From the NCBI GenBank assembly GCA_030248215.1, contig JASANG010002205.1, forward strand, positions 271,115 through 335,114: a stretch of 64,000 nt of DNA, read 5' to 3'. Below are positions 12,013 through 24,059 of the stretch, in pieces; positions within the stretch are counted from its first letter, which is position 1, and each line of letters begins with the position of its first letter. The notes under the pieces were generated by a model. The model saw nothing but the letters and a program-made list of their open reading frames with translations, did no database searches and was not told where the DNA came from. Both the position numbers and the translations under genes were made by a program. This DNA is from Enoplolaimus lenunculus (lineage: Eukaryota > Nematoda > Enoplea > Enoplida > Thoracostomopsidae).

Positions 12013-13133
12013 TCAAAATTTGGCATGATTCTTTGGTGTTTGAGGTACTTCTTGACCAGCTTCAATCAAACGTTGACGATGCAACACGATGAGGACTGCA
12101 ATCCATAACGATAGTGCAAACAGACCAATCATTGCAATTATCGCTAAGATAATGTAGAATCGACGTTCCTAAAAATAAAGACCATGGAATAAGAAACATT
12201 TCGCTGCTGTATTCAGTTTGGCAACAGTAAAAGGTTCAAACCTGTTACATTGGACCATGTTCACTATAAGGTCTTGCCTACTAAAGCCGAAACCTTTTCC
12301 TAAATATAAGGGTAAGTTTAAGCATATTAAGCCAAAGCTTAAGGCTCTTGGTCTCCCATACCTTTCACTATCGCAGAGTGAAGGCGTCCAACTAAAATAC
12401 GACGGGACTTTATGTTTTTGACTGGATACTATATCATTCGTGCAAAATCCAATTAAAAATTAACAAATGACGTGATAATAACATCAGAATGACCTCATTG
12501 TGAACTTTCACTATAACGTCTAGCCTCAGACGAAATACCAAAGACGGCAACGTTTAATAAAATAAACGGTTTTGCTTTTCGTCAAAGCGTGCGCTTAATG
12601 CCGGTTTAGAATGAACAATTTCTTACAAAAAGATCGTAGATGTCTTCTTTAGCTTCTTCTAAAATTTCCTCTCTAAAATCAGTTCAATAGTTACTTTAAA
12701 CATCTTAAACGCTTTCAACTGATAAATGCTGTAAAATTTTAGTCGTTGTTCTAAACATGTAATATTGTTTTGCATAAACAACAAAGACATCATATCTGCA
12801 CGCCATGCCTATAACACTTGGTAAATCTCTGAACCACAGACCGAAACGGACCAGTAGCCAGCTCATGCTACTGAGTTTGAAAATCTTTTTAGAATGGTAT
12901 ATATACAATGCAGTCTCCGATTACTTAAGCAAGGTTGAACGTTTTCTACGCGGGTCAGTATTTTGCTAGTAAGCTGAGCCCTCCTTCCCGCTCGCATGGC
13001 TATGGCGCCGGTGCAGAACCTACATTTTAGTCGGAGGATCTGGAACCCGTTCAGAGCGATAATCTCGAAATCCATGCAGAGCAAATTCTGTCAGTGTCTT
13101 TATATCAAATGTTCGCGGCTGGTATCGATACAT
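12013..13133 (-). CDS. small single-pass membrane protein, unrecognised
   Basis: Three exons join in phase: 13024-13133 (Met at 13133, donor AT|gtaggt), 12627-12672 (acceptor GATTTTAG, donor TTT|gtaaga) and 12013-12168 (acceptor TTTTTAG, stop TGA at 12013-12015). They give 103 residues. The protein starts MYRYQPRTFDIKTL, then has a charged segment (GFRDYRSERVPDPPTK), an acidic helix (EEILEEAKEDIYDLFERR) and one hydrophobic span (FYIILAIIAMIGLFALSLW, about residues 55-78), ending in a basic-polar tail HRQRLIEAGQEVPQTPKN. No signal peptide is seen, so it is probably anchored by the single helix. The consistent phases and good splice sites argue that the gene is real. I do not recognise the family. 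Confidence 0.65.
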
Positions 13134-13489
13134 TTTACCTCTTCGAAGTCTAAATGACACTAAAATACATCCACAATACCTCACTAGCACAACACTGATT
13201 TTGTTTTGAGAAATAAAACACGAATATTCACGGATTCACTGAACCCATGCGTGAACAGTATAGTTACAATTGTTTGGTAACAAACAAGTTGACCAGTATT
13301 ACTGAAACGAGCTTAGCGTCTAACTTCGTAAAACGCAAACAAATATGAATAAACCTAGAAAGGTCTCGTCTGAATATATACAATGTTCAAAGTTCATTTT
13401 CCGTTTTATGTGCCGCAAATCAACACAGCCCTAAATTGCATACTGTATAATAGTGAACGTTCCCATGAAAAAATCAGTGATGGAACATT

Positions 13490-13650
13490 TTCTGCGGCAC
13501 TGCAATAGAGTAAGTTTAAGCTTTAGACTATTTTTGTTCAGTCTTAGGGTTTGGCATAGACTTAGGTGTACACTCGTTGTTTAGGCTTAGGCTTTAGGAA
13601 TAAGCTTATACTACTGTTACAGCCATGTTCTATACATTGGCCAGTGAATT
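13490..13650 (+). repeat. TTAGGC-core dispersed element
   Basis: Shows the shared head GGCACTGCAATAGAGTAAG, the GCTTTAGACTATTTTTG segment, degenerate TTAGGC hexamers and the tail ACTACTGTTACAGCC. Confidence 0.75.
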
Positions 13651-14095
13651 TTGCGCAAACAACACACTTCACAAGACTGAACAATAAATAATTTAACATT
13701 GATTTACAGTAAGAAAAACGGACACCGCTCGTCAGCTTGATGATCGTCAAAGCGTTGTCCAACATCGTCGTTTTCATAAACGTCAACCATTGCCACGATG
13801 ACCATACCACGAAGTCTAAATTTAGTTTTGATTTTACTGTCCTTACTGCTGAGGAATTTCATTTTGGATTGCTATCAAAATTGCAACTTGCTCTTATCAT
13901 ATTCAAAATTCGGCTCGCATGATACAAATTTTCACCGTTTAAGCAAGTCAAATTCGTGTTGGCTATTGTACACTTCCCTCTCATAAGGCTTGGGCTAGGA
14001 TCAGGTTTAGGCTTTGGAAAAGGCTTATACAAAGCCTTACGTGTAGGAAAAGTCTTTTCGAATACCGAAGCTTAAACCTCCTATGCTTGGGTGCG

Positions 14096-14890
14096 AGAAA
14101 AGGGTACAAGAGCCTTACTGTTCTCAATATAACTGTTCATCAACAAATCAAAACAATAGCATATACAAAACGATAAATGAAAAAAATTAAAGTGTCAAAT
14201 ATGTAATAAATGTACCGCCGTGGTATCATTGGCCACCTTTCTCAGTGCTCAAAATTTGAAACCGTAAAATTTAATAAAATTTAAACACCCTTAATGGAAA
14301 TTGATGTCAATTTTTCGATTTTGTCGGCGGATTTACGAAATCTGAACCCTTTATGAAAGTAACAAAAGTGGCCTATCTTTATTGATCTCGACGAGCTGAG
14401 TTTAACGGTACCACTTTTTTTGGCTGCAAGAGTAATGGTTCAAAAGTCATGGCCCTCGAAAGTGTAATGCAAACAGGTACAGAGCGGAAGACGAAGTATC
14501 TATCATTCGCATGTTTGTAAAGTATAAGCTTTACCAAATTTATTCGTTATACAAGTTTGGTTGGTCTTTGCACATGGTTTATATAGTGAAAAGTTGAAGT
14601 TCAGAGCCTATATAACTTTGTTTGCACACCGTTTCTAAAATGGCACATGCGTTCGATCAAAAATATACAATCTTTCATGAAAATTATATATTTCATAACG
14701 TTTGTTTGGTTTTGAGCGTTCAAATTACCTACCTATACGCAACATTTTCCCATAAAGCTTGATGCGCCTTGCATTGAGAAACTTTTGAGTCGTAACTGAA
14801 ATAAAAGCATTCGAACGAGTTTATCTTTAATAAGAAGTAACTATGAAACAGTCCTTTACAATATGCAATAAACAGATCCAATACAAAGCT
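14096..14890. other. intergenic, nothing recognised
   Basis: No exon, tRNA or clear repeat end could be supported here. Confidence 0.45.
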
Positions 14891-14894
14891 TTTC

Positions 14895-15310
14895 AGGCAG
14901 TATCAACATTTTCCAAAATCCCAATATCCCGAGTAATATCCCAATTTCCCAATATCCCAATTTCCCGGGTAATACACGAATTTCTCAATATCTCAATTTC
15001 CTGGGTAATGTCCCAATTTCACAAAATCCCAATTCCCCATAATTGAGAACGGAAAATGTTGCGTCGAACATCGCACTTTCCCGGCGTCGTCAGAATCCTA
15101 AGTCGCGGGTAATATCCGAATTTCACAACGTCCCAATTTCCCGGATGATATCCCAATTTTCTAAAATCATAACTTCCCAAAATTGAGAACGAAAAAGGTT
15201 GCGCCGAGCATCGCAATTTCCCGGCGTCGGCAAAATACCAATTTCCCGGGTAATATCCGAATATCCCAAAATGCCAATTTCCCAAAATACCAATTTTCCA
15301 ATATCCGATC
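14895..15310. repeat. degenerate CCCAATTTCCCGGG repeat array
   Basis: Built of many variants of CCCAATTTCCCGGGTAATAT in one strand, punctuated by GAACGAAAAAGGTTGCGCC blocks. The same mixture occurs at 22835-23195. Confidence 0.75.
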
Positions 15311-15465
15311 GAAAAAGGTTGCGCCTGAAATCACAATATTCCGACTGACTTCATAAAGATAAGCAGCCCATTACCATTACAGACCTGCTGTAGCCGAAAT
15401 TCGGGTCTTTTCGGTTATTCCACTTCTAGTCGGCGTCTGCCCGTTGCATATTTGAGTTGTAAATT

Positions 15466-15921
15466 ATCTCCCCTGATCATTCCACACTCAAATTTGAATT
15501 TTTTCAAAATTTGACTTTTAAAACCACAAGGTCAACCCCTTTGGGGAATCCAAAAAGTTTTTTGTCCAAAAGTTAGATAAATTATATATCATTTGACGCA
15601 GTTTGCACAGCTGAGTCGAGTGGTGTTAAATTTTCTGCTAGCAGAAGTCTGCATAACGAGTTGTCAAACAACTGATTTGGCGCGCTGCCAGCGGTTATTG
15701 TTCGGCGCCAAATTTTGTTATTTGACAACAACTCGTAACGCAGAAGTTTGACTGGGGAACACTTAACAAAATTCGTCTTAGTTCCGCAACTTGAGTCGAA
15801 TGGTGTTTAATTTGTCTAATTTTTCGACAAAAATATATTGGTTGCAATGCGGAATTCGGGACCTTAAAAATTCAATTTTTTTAAAATTTAAAGTTTGGGC
15901 GTGGAATAATCAGGGGGAGGT
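15466..15921. mobile_element. fold-back MITE with long inverted ends
   Basis: The left arm (about 15467-15530) and right arm (about 15855-15921) are inverted copies: CTCCCCTGATCATTCCAC versus GTGGAATAATCAGGGGGAG, followed inward by matching A/T runs. A second inverted pair, AACGAGTTGTCAAA and TTTGACAACAACTCGT, lies in the centre. A related piece may sit at 53100-53210. Confidence 0.65.
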
Positions 15922-16420
15922 CATCAGAATTCAGAACATCAGAAATCCATGAGTGGAGCGAGGGGTTAACAGACACAATTGTTTTTTGTACTGTAGTGCT
16001 CGAATAAAAGGGGACTGATATTTATTTGGCCTCTTCAGAGGGTGCCGTATTGTTATTCGGTTACGGACTTAAGCACGCTTTAAAGTTTCGACCTCAACTT
16101 TTTTTGGTCCTGGAGTCATTTATACACTACGATTCTATATATTCATATGCTGCAATTTTCGCTCTTTTCGGACATATGTATTTGGGTGGACATATAGACA
16201 CGATCCTGTTTATGTCTTGCACGTAAATTAGTTACATGTCATCTGTTATTTTATATCAGTTAATTGCACATTTCATTTAAAAATCGTTTAATATTTTTAT
16301 ATTTTTTCCATTTTTGTCCACCCCCATAGGAAAAATGACAAAAAACATTTCTCCGGTAATTTTTTTCGGCCAATAACCCTGTTTAACACTAAAATAAAAA
16401 CGTCGAAATTAAAATAAATC

Positions 16421-19400
16421 TTACAACATCACAAACCAATCTAGAGCGTCTGAGTCTGGATTGGATGATTGAGTTTTATCCTCGAAATCATCGTCGTCAA
16501 GTTCGATGACCACCACTTGTTCGTGACTTCGCAGCCATTTCATAATTTCGGCTGCGTTTGCAAAACTTCCTAAAACAATTAACTACAAACATGTAAACAC
16601 CAAAACGATAAATTTTAAGCACGTATCACTGCAAAAAATGATTAGTCAAATAGACTCTCTCCGAAATAGCCTCTACGGGACTACACAAAGTGAGTTAAAT
16701 TTGACTAATTCGACTCACAGAGTCGCATGTTTGACTCTGGTGGAGTCGGATTTTGACTCAGTTTGTGTAGCCCCGTAGAGCCTATTTCGGAGAGAGTCAT
16801 TTTGACTCACCACTTTTTGCAATGTATATATGGACTTCCTGACTTCTGACGCCATATACTAGAAAGAATTGTGTAGCCCTATTATCAACTATGTGTAACA
16901 CCTATCATCTGTAGCGATTGGTTTTCAAACACGCAAACCGTATCAGCTGCGGATTTCAAAATCTGCTGGCATGTGTGATAGTATCATTAAATGCGAAAAA
17001 TATGCTATATTTCAAAGATCACTGTATGGTTTTAAGCGTGAGCTGATATTATCATGTGGGCATGCACACTTGAAGATTAAAAAGACTGAAGGAATTAAAG
17101 GCTGGAAGGGTTAGTTTAAGGCTTAAATAGCATAACGTTGGCGTACTAGACGGGCAGTGCCTAATAGATAATATGGGCCAAAATGTGCTATGGCTATTAC
17201 CACCGATAATAGGTGCACATACATTTGAGAATAATGGATTAAGCATTTAATTTACATTTGTGACCTACCATCATACAGCACTGGACTTCTTTGCCGGAAG
17301 TAAATCAATGCCGGAAAAGAACGAACACCTAAATCAGCGCCGTAATGACGATCTGGGGTCCGAACTACTTGAATCCAACCAGTGGACTCCAACCGATCAT
17401 CGATTTCTTCTACAGACTCCAGAGCTTCGTCGCACTCGTGAGCTTTACACCATTTTGAATCGTCGACTAAAATTGATTTCATTTTTTCAAGTTGGAATGG
17501 TAAAGTTGGCAACATTCATATCGCTGTTTTGTCTTTTCTAAAAACCAGCGGCACCGAAAGCAAATTTATATTGGGTGGCACAATGTTACCTAAATTGCCG
17601 AATGTTTAAAGAGAGTTATTTTGCCAAAATGACATTCTTTTGCAAAAAATGCGACAGACAAGATGATCCAGTTAATTGAAGTATTCTTTAAAAATCTACA
17701 CTAACGCGAAAGCTTTTTTCGCTGTTGATCACTACTCAAAATGAGATAGTTTATGTCATTTACTGGTAAAGTAAGATACTAGGATTATTGTTCATTGTAA
17801 GCATTTGGTTAAATTGTTTTGTGTCTTTGTGGACATAAACAGTGCAGTAGTAGACACGGGTGGGAGTCTAATTTCCGATTACACCCAGGTTTCGATATTT
17901 TTATTGGTAGGGTCGTATTGGTGGAACAAATATTCGCCAGTTTGCTATTGTGAGCTCTGGGCAAAATTGGGGTGCCGTGCCCCCCTATCGGAACAATGGG
18001 GGGCAAGGGCCCCTGCCCCTCACTTCCGGTGCCTACGCTAAGAACGAGTTAAACCTTTCATGTTTTAAGAATGCGCTGTTCCATACGTTTAGTATGATTT
18101 GCGCTAAATTAGCTCATAATATCTTAATTTTTACGCCGGCGTGGCATCTGTATTTTAAAATCCTATATTGGAAGCATCAGTAACAAAGGAATAAAAAATC
18201 TCTCAGCGAGTTAGTGTTTTAAAATTGCTCACCAAATAAAACGGCCAAATTTTGCCTGGCTGCAGGTTCGCCCAACATTTCAAGTATACGCTCTTCAGTC
18301 ACTTCTTCAATTGATCCAATAATTTCAGTCTTGTCATAAATGGCATCATTTTCGTTTTGATTTTCATCAACAGGCAGCGTTTCAAGTTTGCTTTTAGACA
18401 GTCTGTAAGGTTTCACTTTGGTGAGTTGCTTATGCCTAAAATTTTACCCATGACAAAAATGTTGCAATAAACACAGGTGAGAAAATTAATTGGCAAAGTA
18501 ACATACTAAAAATGCTACTGAAACCATAAGACGGTACTCTTAGTATTTGCTAAACTGATATATAATTACGTAAACTGACACTCAAAACTCAAAAGTGGTT
18601 GTTATTTTTAAATTTTGCACACCTCTGGTAATTATGTCATGCTTCTATTACTACTGTCCATCATCCTTGGCGCAACACAACACCGCATATAATTAGTAAT
18701 TTGAAATTATCTAAAACTGTTTTTGATTTTTACATTAATACAATTTTCTAAGGCTTTTGTAACATTAATAATTAACAATTTATGAGACAGCCTGGAGGCT
18801 ATCGCTGTTATCAGCAGTTAATGTAACGGAGTACCAATTTACAAGAACCCATATTCGAACGTCGCATGACCTTATTTGTAAAATTTATCGCTACCTGATC
18901 ATCGCTTAACGAGTTCCGAGCAAATAACCGCGGAAGCCGCCGAATTAATTAAATGACCATCATTCGTTAAGTAAGTAAAAGTACCGGACATCAAAAAGCG
19001 ATAAATTTTGTACCATTCCACTCAACGGAAACTTGGAGGTGGTGGATACGAAGCTTGGCAAAGGTTTTCAATTTTATATTTAAACACGTAATTTAGTTTG
19101 AATTAATTTCAATTTCAGATCTCAAAAATGCATACAAGTACTTAAAGTACTTTTCCCACGCTACATAAGTAAAATGTTGTGGTAAAATTTTTCAGGATCT
19201 CCAGTTATACAAATTTGCATAGCAAATTAACAAGACGTGGCTTAAGTTATTAAGTTCTAATTGAAACAGTTTGCGCTTAAATTTTTTGGACCATATCTAA
19301 ATTTGGTACCGTCGGACTCAGTTCGTAAACAGTTATAGGTTAGGCCAAGTTTTCACTAATGCCAAGGTGTTCCACATTCAAAACATTCGCCGAATTCGCT

Positions 19401-20138
19401 GTTATGTTTGTTTTATCTTGTCTGATTTGCCGCTTTTAAAGGATGTTCGTAAATTCTAAATGCACAAGAGTCGGACACAGATTATGGAAGTTAATCGCGA
19501 TACTCCAAAGTCGATCCTGCGCGGTTCTGCAGTAGTTGAAGATGACTATATATCGGTTCGGTACAAGTTTAATTTTGTGACAGCACTTTGAGGTGTATGT
19601 AACCGCTACTGCCAGCAGGTAACGCACGTCTCATACTTTTCAAACTATTGCTTGTATTTTCAAATGCGTGTAGTACCTATTACCAGTTATAATAATAGCT
19701 GTTCAAACAAGCGAACTAAAGCAGCTATAAGTGACAATTACGTTTCATAAAAAGGGCAATCAAGTGCAAAAAGTGCCAAATTTTGTTGCTCTGTAACTGG
19801 CTTCAAAATTCACAGGACTTGCCGTAAATCTGCGCTATTTACAATTTAGAATATCGACATGGAACATAGCGCTGGACAGTTGAAAATGGTATGACTTGAA
19901 ATAAAGTTAAACGCACTAACGAGGTTTGCGGTGGTATTTTTTGATCGACAGATTCATCGCTATCGTCGTCGTCGTCGTTATCACTGTCGTTATCAGAATG
20001 CTCTACATGGTGTCTTTGGCCACTTTCTTGAGTGCTGTACGTTGAACTGCCTCGCTTTGCTTCGGATTGGTTGAAAAGTTCAATAAAAACCGTGCAAAAT
20101 ATTGCATAACCTAATAGAAATTTAGCAAAAATAAGCAT
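16421..20138 (-). CDS. secreted or ER thioredoxin-fold protein
   Basis: Four exons: 19921-20138 (Met at 20138), 18233-18435, 17269-17466 and 16421-16569 (TAA at 16421-16423). Junction phases are 2, 1 and 1, and the sum is exactly 256 codons, giving 255 residues. Residues 1-27 form a signal peptide (FAKFLLGYAIFCTVFIELF). An acidic stretch DNDSDNDDDDDSDES follows, then a linker. The domain from EEVTEERILEML through LAVLFG, WCKAHECDEALESVEEID and GVRSFPALIYFRQRSPVLYDG is a thioredoxin fold of the kind repeated in animal calsequestrin-like proteins; the SFPALIYFR strand holds the expected cis-proline. The active-site position reads CKAHEC (C-x4-C), not CxxC, so redox activity is doubtful. The tail is acidic (ELDDDDFED). 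A role in calcium or protein handling in the secretory path is inference. Confidence 0.75.
16627..16824. mobile_element. palindromic MITE, GACTC-rich
   Basis: The whole element is close to one inverted repeat, with ends CACTGCAAAAAATG and ATTTTGACTCACCACTTTTTGCAATG and matching internal arms around TAGAGCCTATTTCGGAGAG. It lies in an intron of the thioredoxin-fold gene, 58 bases upstream of its last exon. A partial copy lies at 27085-27160. Confidence 0.75.
16880..17235. mobile_element. MITE, ATTCTCAAATG family, intronic copy
   Basis: Shares the CACCTATCATCTG and AATAGGTGCACATACATTTG segments with the element at 2803-3004; only its right terminus is clear. It lies just downstream of exon 3 of the thioredoxin-fold gene. 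Confidence 0.45.
18436..19920. other. intron 1 of the thioredoxin-fold gene
   Basis: AT-rich. Apart from a fragment of the ATTCTCAAATG MITE family near 19660-19730, nothing was recognised. Confidence 0.5.
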
Positions 20139-20722
20139 TCGTTGCTATTAATGTAGTTACATTCGTATATAGTAATTAATTAGAGAATACTAGAACTGCA
20201 TCGGATATTTTTTATGGATTGGATTTGTTGCATAAATTGAATTTTAGATCCATTAAGTATTATTATCTGACTTAAAAGCAATTTATGACATGACTGAATG
20301 TGGGATCACACCTAAATCATAATGCTTGTGTTCAAATTCAGCTTATCCGCGTTCATTTCCAACATAAAGACTACTTAGGCTGTAATTTTGGAGTCGTTTT
20401 ATCTGGCAAATTTTTGTCTTGTATTTCAGACATATTTTTCTTATATTACAGAAATATTTCTCTTTATCGTTCACAGATATTTCTGAAAATTTTCAAAAAT
20501 AAAAGTATGGAATTCATGACATATATGTCTTGAGTCCGTATTTATTAAAACATAGTTCTTTGATTTCAGACAATATTTCTTATTCTTGAATATCAGACAA
20601 TTATCTTTTGCGTACTTCGATACAAAAAGCTAAATCTGCTGATAAGTAATAATCTGAAACTGAAAAATTGAAACAGTTTTAATTTAGATTTTCTAACACT
20701 GAAGACTAAAACTCCTTGTACC

Positions 20723-21173
20723 TACTGTAGTGACGCGAACAAGAGGTGGTGGATAATAACAGGGGTCCTCATTTTGAGCTCAAAATCAATCGGAGTCTTT
20801 ATCCTTAATAAGCGTTCGTAAGCGTATAGAGCCTCTAAACCCTATTTAGAGAGTCCATAAATGTCAATTGTCCCTAATTTCAGTGCTTAAATAACTTCGG
20901 GCCCAAATGAGTTGATTTTGAAACTTTAAAGCATGCTAAAGCTTTGAAAGTACATTCCTTATAGTATAACCTTGCATTATCGCTCAAGTTTTCGATACAA
21001 GACAAACAAACGTTTAATTCAACGGATAGTTGCAATACCGGATATATCAGTAACGAAGGGCGACGGATGGCGGGTTAAGGGTTAAAAATAAATAACATTA
21101 CGTAACCGAATAACAGGAAGGGAACTCTCTGGAAAGGCCAAAAAAATATCGCCCCCTCAAATTCGGGTCACTT
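20723..21173 (+). mobile_element. TIR-MITE, CCCGAATAAGAGG family, longest copy
   Basis: Left end TACTGTAGTGACGCGAACAA and right end TTCGGGTCACTTA, with the full internal sequence of the family over about 450 bases. It lies upstream of the thioredoxin-fold gene. Confidence 0.8.
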
Positions 21174-21185
21174 ATTATCTGTTAT

Positions 21186-21475
21186 ATGTCACCGTAAGTA
21201 CTTTGTAAAAATACTCTACTTAAAATACTTTAGTTATATTTTACTAACTATTTGAAGTTTAAGTGTACTAAATATTAAGTAAATCTTTGCTTAAATAATG
21301 TAAATAAGTAAAACAACTGCTGTCATTTCCTGATTAAATAACTAATGGAAGCTAAGAATTTTGTGTTTGCTTAAAATTAAGTAAAACTTTGGCAAGCACC
21401 ATAGTAAGTAAAACCGACACTTATTTCGGCAACAGTTTTACTTAATTTTAATTCGGTGAGTAACGACATAAAAAG
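21186..21475. repeat. AAGTA-rich repeat element
   Basis: Dense AAGTA/TACTT motifs with inverted edges CACCGTAAGTACTT and TTTACTTAATTTTAATTCGGTG. A relative lies in an intron at 30025-30362 and a short piece near 56555-56610. Confidence 0.5.
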
Positions 21476-21972
21476 AGATGTGTATTATCACGAATCACCG
21501 ATAAAGCCTATACAATAGTCGTACACTGTATACCGAAATATACCTCTGGCGTGGCAGAGCGTTAATTTGGTTAATACTCCAGTCAGAGTGTAACGAAGTT
21601 TAAGCATGATGGTTCATAAAACTAAAAGTGTATTGTCCATATTTTGGAAGTCCTTTAAACTCCATGATTTGCTAAAAAATTTGATGCCAGAGCATTGAAA
21701 GTATTTAAATTATAGTTTTCTACATTTTCGAATATTTTTTTATCAATTATGCAAGCACAGGTATTAGTAGTTTTAAAACCACATAGACAAGCTGAATTGT
21801 CAAGGTTTTCTAAACTCGGTGTAAAATTGTCCTTACAAGCAAAAAAAACACAGATAAAGACGTTAAGCTGTAGTTTACGATTTTTTCCATAGTCTGTACC
21901 TGCGATATTTAAAATGCATATTTGTACAGAAGGAAAGCGCACGGAACTGCTGCTACGTCGTCAAAATTGATA

Positions 21973-22350
21973 GTAAGACAAGAAAGGTTGCAGCCTGTGT
22001 AAAACTATTTAGAGATAGATTGAATGATAAAATTGAGCAAGGTTCTGTACATTGAAGAAAATAAAAAGATTCTGTCAATTTTTTGAGTGTCTGTCAATAT
22101 TTCAGTATGTTGTTGTTCGGCTTAGTTTTTCGAATAGGTTCACTTCATTACAAATTAGGTCGTAAGACAAGAAAGGTTGCAGCCTGTGTAAAACTATTTA
22201 GAGATAGATTGAATGATAAAATTGAGCAAGGTTCTGTACATTGAAGAAAATAAAAACATTCTGTCAATTTTTTGAGTGTCTGTCAATATTTCAGTATGTT
22301 GTTGTTCGGCTTAGTTTTTCGAATAGGTTCATTTCATTACAAATTAGGTC
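21973..22350 (+). repeat. two-copy 189-bp tandem duplication
   Basis: The unit at 21973-22161 is repeated at 22162-22350 with only two differences seen. No ORF spans it and there is no terminal structure, so it looks like a young segmental tandem duplication. Confidence 0.95.
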
Positions 22351-22834
22351 AAAACAATACTAATCCCAGTTGCTATGGTTAATCTCAGGCATAAGCTTAA
22401 GCTATCGAGTGGTTTAGGTGTAGACTTCAGTTTAGGCTTTGACTTCAGCCACAGCATAGGCTAAGGTTTCAGGTCGGTTAGGTTTGGGCGTAGGCTTGAC
22501 AGGACCGTATGCAGACGGAAGGGAAACCATCAGGGGCTCAGCCACTCTCTATCCAAATTTGTACTTTTTTTATTACCCTGCGCAAGAGAAACTCGCTAAC
22601 ATAACATTTTCTTTCGTTGCGTTCTCAGCACGGCTGACAATCACAAACCCCCCACAAAGCAATTCATCATTTGAACAAAATTTAATAAAGTGTTTTGTAG
22701 CTTTATGAGAACACCTTAGTGCGGAAGGTTAGGGTGGCGGCAGCCTCCCTGGGAAGTGAAAACATAATTAAAAAAGTTTTCTATATGGAAGAAAGAAGCT
22801 TTTATCTTAAGAAACTTATCGTTTATTATATTTC

Positions 22835-23195
22835 CAAAATTTGCTGGGCAACATCCCAATTTCCGTATATACCAAATTTTCGGTATGTCCGAATTTTTCA
22901 AAATCCTAAGTACCCGGATAATATCCCAATTTCCAAAAATCCCGAGCGACAAAGGTTGCGCTCAAAAACGCTATTTCCCAGTCCTACTCCCAATTTATCA
23001 AAATTCCAATTTCCCGGGTAATATTTGAATTTACCAAAATCATTATTTCTCGGGTATCCCAACCCGATTTCTCAAAATGCAGAGCGAAAAACATTGCATC
23101 CAAAATCACAATTTCCCGGTAGACTCCCAATTTCCCAACATTCCAGTTTGCCGTGTAATATACCAATTTTCTAAAGTCCCAGACTCGCAAATATT
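22835..23195. repeat. degenerate CCCAATTTCCCGGG repeat array
   Basis: Second copy of the array type at 14895-15310, with the same GGTTGCGC spacers. Confidence 0.7.
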
Positions 23196-23261
23196 ACCAA
23201 CGTTTCATATTTATATAGAGTACACACAAAACTGAAAGATGTCTAACCAGAGATCAGAATG

Positions 23262-23560
23262 ATTTGAGAAACCAAAGTGATTCTGAGACCCGAGCGATTC
23301 GAGAGACCCTAAACATTCGACAGTCCCGAGGAGAGACCCGTGTGATTCAAGATACCACGGAGATTCGAATGATTCGGGATATACGAGTGATTCAGCACAC
23401 CAGAAATATCCACGAGGTAAAAGAGATGCAAGTGATTCAAGAGACCCGAGCAATTGAGAGACACGAGCAGTTCGAGAAACCCAAGAAACAATGCAGACCT
23501 AAGAGACCCAAGTGATTCGAGAGATCTCAGTGATTCTAGAGACCCGAGTAATTTCAGACA
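23262..23560 (+). repeat. minisatellite, GAGACCCGAGTGATTC units
   Basis: About 20 diverged tandem units of 15-16 bases. The open frames on both strands here are by-products of the repeat. Confidence 0.8.
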
Positions 23561-23660
23561 CCAGAGTAATTTTGGAATGGTTTCTTAAAATGTCGTTTGG
23601 CAAAATATCAACATTTTTAAATTTTATTACGTTATATTTGACTGCCAAATGGCTAGCATT

Positions 23661-24008
23661 CAGGGTACAACCGGAGGTTTGCCTCAGGCTCCGGCAGAAA
23701 ATCGGTCTCCGGTATAATTTTGCCGGAGGTTTCGACAATTTTATTAGTGAAATTTTGCATAATTTTGCCAAATTTATCTGTTTAGCGTGTTTCGTTTTAC
23801 TTTTGTCCCAATTTTCAGGAAGGAATTTCTGAAATTTCGCAGAAAACTAGCGTAACATCAAGCAACTTAACAAAATATTGCAGATATTGGCTGAAATTAA
23901 CTAATTTACCATCACTTTTAGTACCTAATTCGCCTCACCCTCGGCTTCGGCAATTTTCGTTGACCTCTGGCTCCTGCTCCGGTATTTTTTGTCTCCGTTT
24001 GCACCCTG
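23661..24008. mobile_element. hAT-type MITE with 8-bp target duplication
   Basis: Ends CAGGGTACAACCGGAGG and CTCCGTTTGCACCCTG are inverted. The flanks CTAGCATT (23653-23660) and CTAACATT (24009-24016) are an 8-bp duplication with one change, as hAT transposases make. Relatives: 27160-27225, 52277-52642 and 62592-62947. Confidence 0.85.
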
Positions 24009-24059
24009 CTAACATTCAAAGCCTTCTACAAAACTAGCTTTCGCAAAAATCCTAGACTT

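Noticed and set aside
12705-12908. Extra exon with MSWLLVRFGLWFRDLPS in the small membrane protein gene
   Set aside because: The donor choices are poor and the phase fails; skipping it joins the two flanking exons in perfect phase.
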